DNA of 64,000 nucleotides from Achromobacter spanius (lineage in GTDB: Bacteria; Pseudomonadota; Gammaproteobacteria; Burkholderiales; Burkholderiaceae_B), in the NCBI RefSeq assembly GCF_002812705.1, contig NZ_CP025030.1:4030001-4094000 (forward strand), written 5' to 3'. This document shows positions 27,820-36,272 of this stretch, in pieces; positions within the stretch are counted from its first letter, which is position 1, and every line of letters begins with the position of its first letter. The notes under the pieces were generated by a model that saw nothing but the letters and a program-made list of their open reading frames with translations, was not told the origin of the DNA and did not search any database. Both the position numbers and the translations under genes were made by a program.

Positions 27820-28803
27820 TCAATGTGCGCGGACGCGCGGGTCCAGCAGCGTTTGCAACAGATCGACCAGGATGTTGGCCACGATGACCAGCAGGGATGA
27901 CAGCACCAGGATGCCCATCAGCACTACGTAATCGCGCGCCATGACGGATTCATAGGCCAGCCTGCCCAGGCCGGGCCAACTGAAGACGGTCTCGACCACG
28001 ACCGCGCCGCCCAGCAGGGTGCCGAAGTTCAGGCCTGCCACCGTCGTGACGGGGATCAAGGCGTTGCGCAAGACGTGGCGTAGCGCCACGGCGGCCGGCG
28101 CGAGCCCCTTGGCATGCGCCGTGCGCACGAAGTCCTGCCGGCTGACTTCCAGCATCGCCGCGCGAGTCAGGCGCGCGAAGATGGCGACGTAAAAGCCCGC
28201 TAGCGCCAGCGTCGGCAAGACCAGATGGCGCGCCACGTCCAGCGCGTGCGCCAGGCCGGTGGCGGGCGAGCCGATCGTTGATACCCCGCCGGGCGGCAGC
28301 CACCCCAGTTGCACCGACAACAGGATGATGGCCATCAAGCCCAGCCAGAAGCCCGGCGTGGAATACAAGAGCAGCGCCGCCAGCGACAGCACGCGGTCGG
28401 GCCAGCGGCCCACAAAGCTGGCCATCACCGCGCCCAATGCGATGCCGGCGGCAAGCGCGCATCCCAACGCGCTGAACATCAGCAGCACTGTGTTGCCCAG
28501 TCGGCTGAAAATCAGGTCGGACACCGGCAGGTTGTAGCGCGGCGATACCCCCAGGTTCAGGCTGGCAAGGTTGCCCAGGTACGCTCCCAATTGCTGCAAC
28601 ACCGGACGATCCAGGCCAAAATGGCTGCGCATGGCGGCCATGCCGGCTTCGGTGGCCGACCCGGATTCGGCAGCGATCACGTCGGCGGCATCGCCCGGCA
28701 CGGCTTGCAGCAGGAAGAAACTTAGCAGGATGACCCCGATGATCGTGGGTATCGCCTGGATCACGGATAGCCCCAGGGTGCGGGCGGCGCGTTGCGGGTT
28801 CAT
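27820..28803 (-). CDS. Peptide-type ABC transporter permease (DppB-like)
   Basis: 327 residues. LGAYLGNLASLNLGVSPRYN in the first periplasmic part and RTAHAKGLAPAAVALRHVLR as the EAA loop place it with DppB/GsiC permeases. Its ATG overlaps the binding-protein stop (ATGA). Inner membrane; partner of the DppC-like gene and the dual ATPase. Confidence 0.92.
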   Translation of the reverse strand: MNPQRAARTLGLSVIQAIPTIIGVILLSFFLLQAVPGDAADVIAAESGSATEAGMAAMRSHFGLDRPVLQQLGAYLGNLASLNLGVSPRYNLPVSDLIFSRLGNTVLLMFSALGCALAAGIALGAVMASFVGRWPDRVLSLAALLLYSTPGFWLGLMAIILLSVQLGWLPPGGVSTIGSPATGLAHALDVARHLVLPTLALAGFYVAIFARLTRAAMLEVSRQDFVRTAHAKGLAPAAVALRHVLRNALIPVTTVAGLNFGTLLGGAVVVETVFSWPGLGRLAYESVMARDYVVLMGILVLSSLLVIVANILVDLLQTLLDPRVRAH

Positions 28804-30467
28804 TGCAGGTACACGTCCGCCAGATTGGATTCCACGCCGTCGGCCGTCAGCGAATGATCATGCACACGCTGGTTGGCGATGGTGATGAACTCCGGCTGAT
28901 ACAGGTTCAGGTCCGGCACGTCGCGGGCGACGATCTGCTGAAATTCCTTGAACAGTTGCACGCGGCGCGCGGGGTCGTTCTCGACCGCGGCCGCTTCCAA
29001 CAGCGCATCCACCTGTGGGTTCTGGTAGTGCGTGCCGTTGGAAAATGGCACGCCCTTGATGAAGTTCTTGGACCAGTACAGTCGTTGCACGCCTACCGTG
29101 GGGTCGAACAAATTGCTGGCGCCGTTGGTGGTGAAGGCAAAGTCGCGATCTGTGTAGATGCGTTTGATGAAGGCCGAGGCGTCTTGCGAGCGCACCGTCA
29201 CGGCAATGCCGGTGCGCGCCAGCGTCGTGCGCAGATAGTCGGCCAGGCGTGCGCCGTCCGCGCCGATGGGGTTGTAGTCCAGCGGTACCCGAAAGCGCAC
29301 GCCGTCGGCGCCTTTGGGGTAACCGGCTTCGTCCAGTAGCGCGTTGGCGCGCTTGAGGTCGAAGGCGTAGGGCGAGGGCGTGGAGTCGTTATAGGTTTTC
29401 AGGCCCGGGGCGATGGGCGAATACGCCACCTGGCCCACGCCGTAGTTCACCACTTTCAGGATGACGTTGCGGTCGATGGCGTGAGCCACCGCCTGCCGCA
29501 CTTTTTCGTTCTTGAAATGCGGTTCGTCCAAATTGAATTCCAGCCGTGTCACGTTGTACGAATAGCTGTTTCCGCGTGTCTCGAACCGCAGCGTCGGCAC
29601 GGCTTTCAGGCGCGCCAGGTCGGCCAGCGGCACGGGCGTGCGGTAGCCCAGGTCCACGGTGCCGGTTTCGAAGGCGATGGCGGCGGCGGCCGGGTCGGCC
29701 ACCACACGCACGATCAGGCGGTCGATATAGGGCTTGGGCTTGTCCCAGTAATCGGGGTTGCGTTCATACACGATGTGGCTGCCGCGTACCCATTCCTTGA
29801 ACTTGTACGGGCCCGTGCCGATGGGCGCCGAGATGGCGGGGTTGGTCAGCGGGTCGGCGCCGTCGAAGATGTGCTTGGGGATGATGGGTGTTTCGGTGGC
29901 GACGAACGCGCGTATCAGGTAGGGCGCGGGTTTGGTCAGGCGCAGCACCACGGTGTGGTCATCGGGCGTGTCGATGGCGCCGACATTGGCGAACGTGTTG
30001 CGCCCGCGTGGGTGGATCTTCTTTAGCAGTCCAATCGAAAACGCCACGTCGGCGGCGGTGAAAGGCTTGCCGTCATGCCACTTGACGCCCTGGCGCAGCG
30101 TGAACGTATAGACGGTGCCGTCCGGGCTGACTTGCCAGGCGGTGGCCAACTGCGGCTGTGGATTCAAGTCGTAGTCGTACTTCAGCAAGCCTTCGGTGAC
30201 CTTGGCGCTGACGCTCAGAATGGGCGTGGCCACGTTGCCCACGGTGACCAGCGCGGTCGGCTCGGACGGCAAGAGCAGGGTCAGCGTGCCGCCGCGCGTG
30301 GGCTCGGCATGCAAGGCCGGGGCAAAGGCGAGCAATACGCCGGCCAGAAGCAGGCCAAGGCTGGCACGTCGAGTGATGGCGGTGAGGGTTGTGGCGATCG
30401 GGGTCAAGGTCTGGGTCTGGGTCTGGTTCAAGGTCAGGCTCTGGATCGAGTTCGGGGTTGACGTCAC
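28800..30467 (-). CDS. Peptide-type ABC transporter substrate-binding protein with Gln/Thr N-terminus
   Basis: 555 residues from GTG 30467, which overlaps the hyuB stop as GTGA. A Gln/Thr/Leu stretch (residues 8-30, from short GGTCTG-type repeats) precedes a normal signal core (RRASLGLLLAGVLLAFAPAL, cleavage near ALHA). The mature part is family 5: KWHDGKPFTAADV, PIGTGPYKF and VRQAVAHAIDRNVILK. The N-terminal extension is unusual and makes the signal peptide about 54 residues; a later start cannot be excluded. Next to 5-oxoprolinase-type genes, a cyclic amide or peptide ligand is plausible. Confidence 0.88.
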   Translation of the reverse strand: MTSTPNSIQSLTLNQTQTQTLTPIATTLTAITRRASLGLLLAGVLLAFAPALHAEPTRGGTLTLLLPSEPTALVTVGNVATPILSVSAKVTEGLLKYDYDLNPQPQLATAWQVSPDGTVYTFTLRQGVKWHDGKPFTAADVAFSIGLLKKIHPRGRNTFANVGAIDTPDDHTVVLRLTKPAPYLIRAFVATETPIIPKHIFDGADPLTNPAISAPIGTGPYKFKEWVRGSHIVYERNPDYWDKPKPYIDRLIVRVVADPAAAAIAFETGTVDLGYRTPVPLADLARLKAVPTLRFETRGNSYSYNVTRLEFNLDEPHFKNEKVRQAVAHAIDRNVILKVVNYGVGQVAYSPIAPGLKTYNDSTPSPYAFDLKRANALLDEAGYPKGADGVRFRVPLDYNPIGADGARLADYLRTTLARTGIAVTVRSQDASAFIKRIYTDRDFAFTTNGASNLFDPTVGVQRLYWSKNFIKGVPFSNGTHYQNPQVDALLEAAAVENDPARRVQLFKEFQQIVARDVPDLNLYQPEFITIANQRVHDHSLTADGVESNLADVYLQ

Positions 30468-32191
30468 GCTTGTTGCTCCTGGTAGGCGGTACGCGCCTGG
30501 TCCGCGCTGACGAGACCGTCGCGCACATCGCGTTCAACGCGGCTTGCAGCGCGCAGGGCGGGGTCGCCCAGGCCGCCACCGCCAGGCGTATGCACCACCA
30601 GCCGCTCGCCCGGAGGAATCAACTGGCGCCCCTTGGCGCGCAGGGGCGTCCCGTTGGCCAGGCCCAATTGCCCACCGGCACCCGCTTGGCCGCCCAATGC
30701 GCCGCGCGCTGGATGCACCACGCGGTCAAAGGCGGCGGCGATGATCATGGCGGCTCGTGGGTCGGCGTGGCGTACCACGATGGTTTGGCCCAAGCCTCCG
30801 CGCTGCGTGCCGGGGCCGCCCGAGTCAGGCCGGTATTCCTTTTGTTCGAAGACGAGCGGGTTGGCGCTTTCCAGAATTTCCAACGACACGTTGCGCACGC
30901 CGCTGGGGTAGGACGTGACCGATAGCCCATCCTTGCCGGGCCGAGCACCGGTTCCGCCGGTGGAAAAGCTGACGGCGTTAAAGCGTGGGCCTGCCAGCAG
31001 GGCTTCCTGCTGTTCAGGGGTAGCCCCCGCCAGCGGCTCGCCGCCGACCAAGTGCAGGTTCCACAACGACGAGGCGCCCTCGGCCGGCACCTGGTCGGCG
31101 CGGGCCTGGCGCAGCGCGCCGAACACCACGTCGGGCAGCATCTGCCCGATGATGTGGCGCGCCGTGACGGCGGCGGGATAGCGCGCGTTCAGGATGGAGC
31201 CTTCGGGCGCGGCGACTTCCACGCAGGATAAGGATCCCGCGTTGTTGGGCACGTCAGCGCCAATCAGGCAACGGATGCCAAAGGACGTATAGGCATCCGT
31301 ATAGGCCTTCACCACGTTGATGCCGCGCGCCACGCTGGGCGAGGTGCCGTCGAAATTGATCCGGATCTTGTCCGGTGCGATGCTGACACGGGCTTGCAGC
31401 GTGATCGGCGCGTCATAGCCGTCGATCACAAGCGTGTTATTCCAGGTGCCTTGCGGCCATTGGGCGATGGCCAGGCGCATGGCATGTTCGGACTGCTTGA
31501 TGATGTAGCCACCCAAGGCGTCCAGATCGCCCAACTCGAACTCGATCAGCAGCGCCTTCAGGCGGCGCGCGCCGATGGCGTTGCAGGCGACCAGCGCGTA
31601 AAGGTCGCCTTCCACTTGTTCGGGCTCGCGGACGTTGGCGCGGATGATGGCCAGCACGCCGGGGTCGACTTCGTGTTGATGAAAGAAGCGCAGGATGGGC
31701 AGGAACAAGCCTTCGTGATATATCTCCAGTCCATCGGCGCTGCTGCCGATGCCACCGATGTCGATCACATGTAGCGTCGAGGCAAATAGCGCGACGAGGG
31801 CGCCGCCGTGGAAAACGGGAGTCACCATGGTCATATCGAATAGGTGGCCGGTGCCTTTCCAGGGGTCGTTGGTCAGCAGCACGTCGCCATCCTTCAGCGT
31901 ATCGAGCGGAAAGACGCGCAGGAAGTGCTTGACGGATTCGGCCATGGCGTTGACGTGCCCGGGCGTGCCGGTGACGGCTTGCGCGATCATGCGGCCGTCG
32001 GGCAGGAACACGCCCGCGGACAGATCGCCGGCTTCGCGCGTGGCGGTGCCGAAGGCGGACCGGATCAACACCTGCGCCTGTTCTTCCACAACGGACAGCA
32101 GGCGGTTCCACGCGAGTTGAAAGCGGATGCGCTCCAGCGCTACGGGCTTGGCGGCGGCGGCAGGCACAGGGTCGGCTGCGAGGTTCATCAT
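30464..32191 (-). CDS. hyuB: Hydantoinase B / 5-oxoprolinase subunit family protein
   Basis: 575 residues, the full length of HyuB. GDVLLTNDPWKGTGHLFDM and the C-terminal PGGGGLGDP are family hallmarks. With HyuA it hydrolyses the ring amide of hydantoins or 5-oxoproline, driven by ATP. The start MMNLAADP overlaps the hyuA stop by 4 nt, and the end overlaps the binding-protein start. The exact substrate is not readable. Confidence 0.92.
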   Translation of the reverse strand: MMNLAADPVPAAAAKPVALERIRFQLAWNRLLSVVEEQAQVLIRSAFGTATREAGDLSAGVFLPDGRMIAQAVTGTPGHVNAMAESVKHFLRVFPLDTLKDGDVLLTNDPWKGTGHLFDMTMVTPVFHGGALVALFASTLHVIDIGGIGSSADGLEIYHEGLFLPILRFFHQHEVDPGVLAIIRANVREPEQVEGDLYALVACNAIGARRLKALLIEFELGDLDALGGYIIKQSEHAMRLAIAQWPQGTWNNTLVIDGYDAPITLQARVSIAPDKIRINFDGTSPSVARGINVVKAYTDAYTSFGIRCLIGADVPNNAGSLSCVEVAAPEGSILNARYPAAVTARHIIGQMLPDVVFGALRQARADQVPAEGASSLWNLHLVGGEPLAGATPEQQEALLAGPRFNAVSFSTGGTGARPGKDGLSVTSYPSGVRNVSLEILESANPLVFEQKEYRPDSGGPGTQRGGLGQTIVVRHADPRAAMIIAAAFDRVVHPARGALGGQAGAGGQLGLANGTPLRAKGRQLIPPGERLVVHTPGGGGLGDPALRAASRVERDVRDGLVSADQARTAYQEQQA

Positions 32192-34341
32192 GCGTTGTCC
32201 TTGTCGACGGAGTTGGCTTGGCGGCGCTGGGACGCGTCGGTATCGTCCAGCACCAACGAGCCCAGGCGGCTGCGGCGTGCCACGAAGCCCGGCGGTACAT
32301 AGGTGGTGGTTTCGTCTTCGACGACCAGCGCGGGGCCGGTCAGCGTCTGTTCGGGATCCAGCGATTGGCGTTCGTAATAGGGGATGTCCAGCCAGCGGCC
32401 TTGCGCGGTGTCGAACACCATGCGGGTGCCCGCCTGGCGCGCTGCCGTGCCGTGGCCTGTGGCTATGTGGTCCTGCGGCCGCGCGCGGCGCTGGCCGGCC
32501 TGCGCGGCCACCGACCAACTGACGGCCTCCGGCGCCACATGCGGCAGGCTGCGCCCATACAGGTGGGCGTAGTGCTGGGCAAAGGCCTGGCTCAAGCGCG
32601 CACTGGCCGCGTGGTCGAATGGGCCGTCGGGCAGGTCAACCGCAATCTCGTGTCCCTGGCCGCTGTAGCGCATGAACACCACGCGCTTGTGGGTCAAGGG
32701 CGTGTTCGGCGCGGCGCGGCGCACCACGGCGTTGACGCTGGCGGTCAGTTCGTCAAGCAGGTGCTGGACGGCGGCATGGTCGATGCCGTCCAGGCGCTGG
32801 TGAAAGCTTCGAACGGATTGATAGGCGATGGGCGCCCACAGGAAGCCCACTGCGGAGCCCACCCCGGCGGATTCCGGGATGATGACGCGGTCGATGCCCA
32901 GCTTGCGTGCCAACGGGGCGGCGTGCAGCGGCGCCGCCCCGCCAAAGGCGATCAGCGTGTGTTCCTCGGCCGCCTTGCCCAATTCGGAGGCATGCACGCG
33001 CGCGGCATTGGCCATGTTCTCGGTGACGACGTCGATGATGGCTTGCGCGGCCCGCGGCGCGTCCAGGCCAGCGGGCTCCGCCACGTGCGCCTGAATGGCG
33101 TGCTGCGCCAACGCCGGTTGCAGGCTGACCTTGCCCACCGCGAAACGCTGGGGTGTCACGGTGCCGATCACGGCGTGCGCGTCGGTCACCGTGGGGTGCT
33201 CACCGCCGTTGCCGTAGGCCGCGGGGCCAGGCAGCGAACCGGCGCTGTCCGGGCCAACCTGCACCACGCCCAGGTGGTTGATGCGGGCGATGGACCCGCC
33301 CCCGGCACCAATTTCCACCATCTCGATCACGGGGATGCGGATCGGCAGGCCGGATCCTTTCAGGTGTCGGTGCACTCGGCCGAATTCAAAGCTGCGGCTG
33401 ACCTGGGGTTCAAAGTCATCGATGTAGCAGATCTTTGCCGTGGTGCCGCCCATATCGAACGACAGCGCGCGCGAGGCCCCCGTCTGCTCGGCGATGTGCT
33501 GCGCCAGGATGGCGCCGCCGGCCGGTCCGGATTCGACCAGCCGCACGGGTTCTTCCACCCCGGTTTGCAGCGTGGCAATGCCCCCGCCCGAGGTCATCAG
33601 AAAAGGGTCGTCGCGCAGGCCACGTGCACGGGCCGCCTCGTTCAGCCGACGCAGATAACCCGACACCTGCGGCTGCACATAAGCATTGGCGCTGACGGTC
33701 GATAGGCGCGGATACTCACGGATCTCAGCGCATACGTCAGACGACAGCGACACCCACAAGTCGGGCGCGTGCGCCCGCAGCAGCTCACGGATGCGGCGCT
33801 CGTGGGCGGGGTGGGCGTAGCTGTGCAACAGGCAGACGGCGACGCTCTCAATCCGCGCGGCGGTCAGTTCGTGCGCCAGCGCAATGACCTGCGATTCATC
33901 CAGCGGCGTCAGCACCTGGCCGCGCGCGTCGACTCGTTCCGTCACGCCGTGGCGCCAGGGGCGGGGTACCAAGGGCTCTGGCTTGTCCAGAAATATGTCG
34001 TACTGCGCGAAGCGGTCTTCCAGGCCAATCTCGACCAGATCGCGAAAGCCGGCCGTCGTCAGCAGAGCGGTGCGGGCTCCCTTGCGTTCGATCAACGCGT
34101 TGGTGGCCAGCGTCGTGCCCAGTATCAGCAGGCTGACGTCGGGCCAGCGCAGACTCGCCTCGTCCAGCAATTCTTCAATGCCTTGCAGCACGGCCGTTTC
34201 AGGCGTGTCGGGGGTGGTCAGCAGTTTGGCGGACCAGCGGTGGTCGCTGTGTTCCAGAACAATATCGGTGAACGTGCCGCCCACGTCGACGGCGACGCGC
34301 ACGGGTGAGGCTTGGGGCTCCCGAAGGGATTTATTTGGCAT
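32188..34341 (-). CDS. hyuA: Hydantoinase A / 5-oxoprolinase subunit family protein
   Basis: 717 residues from ATG 34341 (MPNKSLREP). The N-terminal actin-like ATPase shows VAVDVGGTFTDIVLEH; further hallmarks are GTTLATNALIERKGARTALL, LVESGPAGGAILA and FDMGGTTAKICYID. It is the ATP-binding half of the pair. First gene of the minus-strand hyu-ABC-esterase operon. A longer reading from 34470 lacks family similarity in its extra part and is not used. Confidence 0.92.
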   Translation of the reverse strand: MPNKSLREPQASPVRVAVDVGGTFTDIVLEHSDHRWSAKLLTTPDTPETAVLQGIEELLDEASLRWPDVSLLILGTTLATNALIERKGARTALLTTAGFRDLVEIGLEDRFAQYDIFLDKPEPLVPRPWRHGVTERVDARGQVLTPLDESQVIALAHELTAARIESVAVCLLHSYAHPAHERRIRELLRAHAPDLWVSLSSDVCAEIREYPRLSTVSANAYVQPQVSGYLRRLNEAARARGLRDDPFLMTSGGGIATLQTGVEEPVRLVESGPAGGAILAQHIAEQTGASRALSFDMGGTTAKICYIDDFEPQVSRSFEFGRVHRHLKGSGLPIRIPVIEMVEIGAGGGSIARINHLGVVQVGPDSAGSLPGPAAYGNGGEHPTVTDAHAVIGTVTPQRFAVGKVSLQPALAQHAIQAHVAEPAGLDAPRAAQAIIDVVTENMANAARVHASELGKAAEEHTLIAFGGAAPLHAAPLARKLGIDRVIIPESAGVGSAVGFLWAPIAYQSVRSFHQRLDGIDHAAVQHLLDELTASVNAVVRRAAPNTPLTHKRVVFMRYSGQGHEIAVDLPDGPFDHAASARLSQAFAQHYAHLYGRSLPHVAPEAVSWSVAAQAGQRRARPQDHIATGHGTAARQAGTRMVFDTAQGRWLDIPYYERQSLDPEQTLTGPALVVEDETTTYVPPGFVARRSRLGSLVLDDTDASQRRQANSVDKDNA

Positions 34342-34541
34342 GGGGTAGTAGGCATGGCGCGCGTGGCGCCGTCGGGCGTTAGGGAGAACCCCAGATCCTA
34401 AGCAGTCGCCGCGTTCGTATGAACGATGATTTTCGAGTTTCGATATGCGTTTTGCAGAACGCGGGCGCATCTGCCGGCACGCTTGGCGCTATGATCGTTG
34501 CGTCTTTGGCCGCCCTGGCGCCTTACTTGGAAACCCCACGC
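34342..34541. promoter_or_regulatory. Divergent intergenic region between hyuA and the DUF4202 gene
   Basis: About 200 nt separate the divergent starts and must hold both promoters. A short dyad, CGTTC/GAACG around GTAT (34412-34425), is the only clear symmetric site. I cannot place -35/-10 boxes with confidence. Confidence 0.4.
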
Positions 34542-35123
34542 ATGAATGACCGCCTACACCAGACGCTGCTTCGGTTTGACCAGTACAACGGCACCGACCC
34601 GAACCTGTTTACGTGGCAGGGCGAGACCTGTCCGCAGGAACTGTTCCTGGCGCAGAAGCTGCACGAGTGGGTATTGAAACTGGCGCCCGACGCATCGTTG
34701 CCGCTGGTGCTGGCGTCGCGCTGCCAGCACATCGGGCGTTGGGAAATCAGCCGCAAGAGCTATCCCGACGGGCGCGTGGGCTATCTGACGTGGCGCAAGG
34801 CCTTGGCGCGGCACCATGCCAGCGTCGCAGAGGCCATCCTGCGTGAGACGGGCTACGAGGACGACGTGATCGATCGCGTCAAGACCATCGTGATGAAGCA
34901 GGGCATCAAGCAGGACGCCGATGTGCAGACCATGGAAAACGCCTTGTGCCTGGTGTTTCTGCAATATCAGTACGAAGCCTTCCACCCGGCCCATGGCGAG
35001 AAGATCGTGGAGATTTTGCGGAAGTCTTTGCAGAAGATGGACCCGGCGGGCCACAAGTGGGCGCTGACCTTGCCGTATAGCGCGGCGGGGACGGCGTATC
35101 TGGAGCAGGCGCTGGCGGCGTAA
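34542..35123 (+). CDS. DUF4202 domain-containing protein
   Basis: 193 residues from ATG 34542 (MNDRLHQT). CQHIGRWEISRKSYPDGRVG followed by YLTWRKALARHH matches DUF4202, an all-helical family distantly related to HD-type proteins; function unknown. A start at 34419 would add 41 residues with no clear conservation. No signal peptide or membrane span. The gene stands alone, convergent with the ProQ-like gene; a hairpin terminator lies between. Confidence 0.8.
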   Translation: MNDRLHQTLLRFDQYNGTDPNLFTWQGETCPQELFLAQKLHEWVLKLAPDASLPLVLASRCQHIGRWEISRKSYPDGRVGYLTWRKALARHHASVAEAILRETGYEDDVIDRVKTIVMKQGIKQDADVQTMENALCLVFLQYQYEAFHPAHGEKIVEILRKSLQKMDPAGHKWALTLPYSAAGTAYLEQALAA

Positions 35124-35144
35124 AGGGCGGCACACGCGGTTCAC

Positions 35145-35172
35145 ACGTGGTGGTTAACACGTGGCGGTTAAC
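35145..35172. repeat. Tandem 14-bp repeat after the DUF4202 gene
   Basis: ACGTGGTGGTTAAC (35145-35158) is followed at once by ACGTGGCGGTTAAC (35159-35172), one mismatch. Flanking bases hold weaker copies. It is non-coding and has no evident role. Confidence 0.7.
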
Positions 35173-35193
35173 ACGCACCACGAGCAAAAACAC

Positions 35194-35234
35194 ACAAGCC
35201 CGGCCGCGACGATGACGTCGCGAGCCGGGCTTGT
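35194..35234 (-). terminator. Hairpin terminator between convergent DUF4202 and ProQ-like genes
   Basis: ACAAGCCCGGC (35194-35204) pairs with GCCGGGCTTGT (35224-35234), extended by CGCGAC/GTCGCG inside, giving a stem of about 17 bp with one bulge. On the minus strand a T5 run (35186-35190) follows shortly, so it mainly ends the ProQ-like transcript and may act both ways. Confidence 0.75.
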
Positions 35235-35272
35235 TGCCGTCGTGCAAGCCGAAGCTTGCGAAGGCGGTAGGA

Positions 35273-36238
35273 CTACGCAGGCTTGTCGGTGGACGTGTCG
35301 TCGGCAGCCTTGGCCGATGCGTCGCTGGACGAAGCCGGCGTGTCGACGGATGCCGAGTCAGCTGAGATGTCCGTGGGCTTGTCAGCCGAAGACTCAGCCG
35401 AAGACTCAGCCGAAGACTCAGCCGAAGACTCAGCCGAAGACTCAGCCGAAGACTCAGACGCAGACCATGCCGAAGATGCAGCCGACGACTCGGGCGACGA
35501 CTCAGCGGGCGCTTGCGGTGACGATTGGACCGGAGCCGTGACAGGCGCCGAGACCGGAGCAGCGACGGCGGCAGAGGCCGAAGCGGCGGTGTCGGTGCCC
35601 GCAGACGCATCCGCGGCAGGCGCTTCGCCAGAGGCAGCGGCAGCCGCGGCTTCCTTCTTGGCCTTGTTGCGGGCGGCGGCGTTCTTGGACGCGCTGCGCG
35701 AGGCCATGCGCTTGGCATGCTTGGCTTCGTTGGCGGTGACGGCGCCCGAGGGTTCGCCGTTCAGGTCCACGCGCGGCGCGTCTTCCACCATGCAGGCCCA
35801 GTAGCGGCGGCCATCACACCAGGTCTTGACCGCTTCCTTGATCTGCGCCTCGTCCAACTGCAAGGCCTGGGCATGTTGCACCAGGTCAGCCAGCACGCCC
35901 AGCTTGAGCGGCAGCTTCGGGGCGGGATTCTTGGGGAAGGCGTTGGGAAACTGGCGTTGCAGGCGCGAGATCGCGACCACGACCGGGTCCACGGGCGATT
36001 CGCGGCGTTCGCGCTGCGGGCGCTGACCCTTGTCGCCGCCTTGCGAGCGGGCGTTCTTGTCGCCGCTTTGCGAGCGGGCGTGCTTGTCGCCGCCTTGCGG
36101 GCGCGGACCCTTGCCGCCACCAGGCGGGCGAGGTCCTTTGCCGCCGCCTTGCGGACGCGCGTCTTTCTTGGGGGTAGGCTCTTCAGGCGCCTGCTTGGTG
36201 ATCAAGGCCCGGATCGCGGCTAACTGTTCTAGTCCCAT
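35273..36238 (-). CDS. ProQ/FinO-family RNA chaperone with repetitive basic and acidic tails
   Basis: 321 residues. The FinO-type RNA-binding core spans about residues 85-165 (FPNAFPKNPAPKLPLKLGVL to CDGRRYWACMVEDAPRVDL). It is flanked by an N-terminal Gly/Lys/Arg repeat region (about 24-78, units like PQGGDK) and a C-terminal Ala-rich then Ser/Glu/Ala tail containing repeated ESSA units. The core binds structured sRNAs and mRNA 3' ends; the basic arm may raise RNA affinity. Chromosomal proQ lacks these long tails in enteric bacteria, and the repeats are unusual. Terminated by the hairpin just downstream. Confidence 0.88.
   Translation of the reverse strand: MGLEQLAAIRALITKQAPEEPTPKKDARPQGGGKGPRPPGGGKGPRPQGGDKHARSQSGDKNARSQGGDKGQRPQRERRESPVDPVVVAISRLQRQFPNAFPKNPAPKLPLKLGVLADLVQHAQALQLDEAQIKEAVKTWCDGRRYWACMVEDAPRVDLNGEPSGAVTANEAKHAKRMASRSASKNAAARNKAKKEAAAAAASGEAPAADASAGTDTAASASAAVAAPVSAPVTAPVQSSPQAPAESSPESSAASSAWSASESSAESSAESSAESSAESSAESSADKPTDISADSASVDTPASSSDASAKAADDTSTDKPA
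35382..35460 (-). repeat. 12-nt tandem repeats encoding ESSA units in the ProQ-like tail
   Basis: GACTCAGCCGAA occurs five times without mismatch (35391-35450) with partial units at each end. Read on the minus strand it gives repeating Ser-Ala-Glu-Ser. The identity at DNA level points to recent expansion. Confidence 0.92.
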
Positions 36239-36272
36239 TTGCTACACAAAAAAAAGGTTGAGGCCGAGAGCA

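Noticed and set aside
35382..35460. Tandem repeats as a CRISPR array
   Set aside because: Units are contiguous with no unique spacers and encode an in-frame protein tail.
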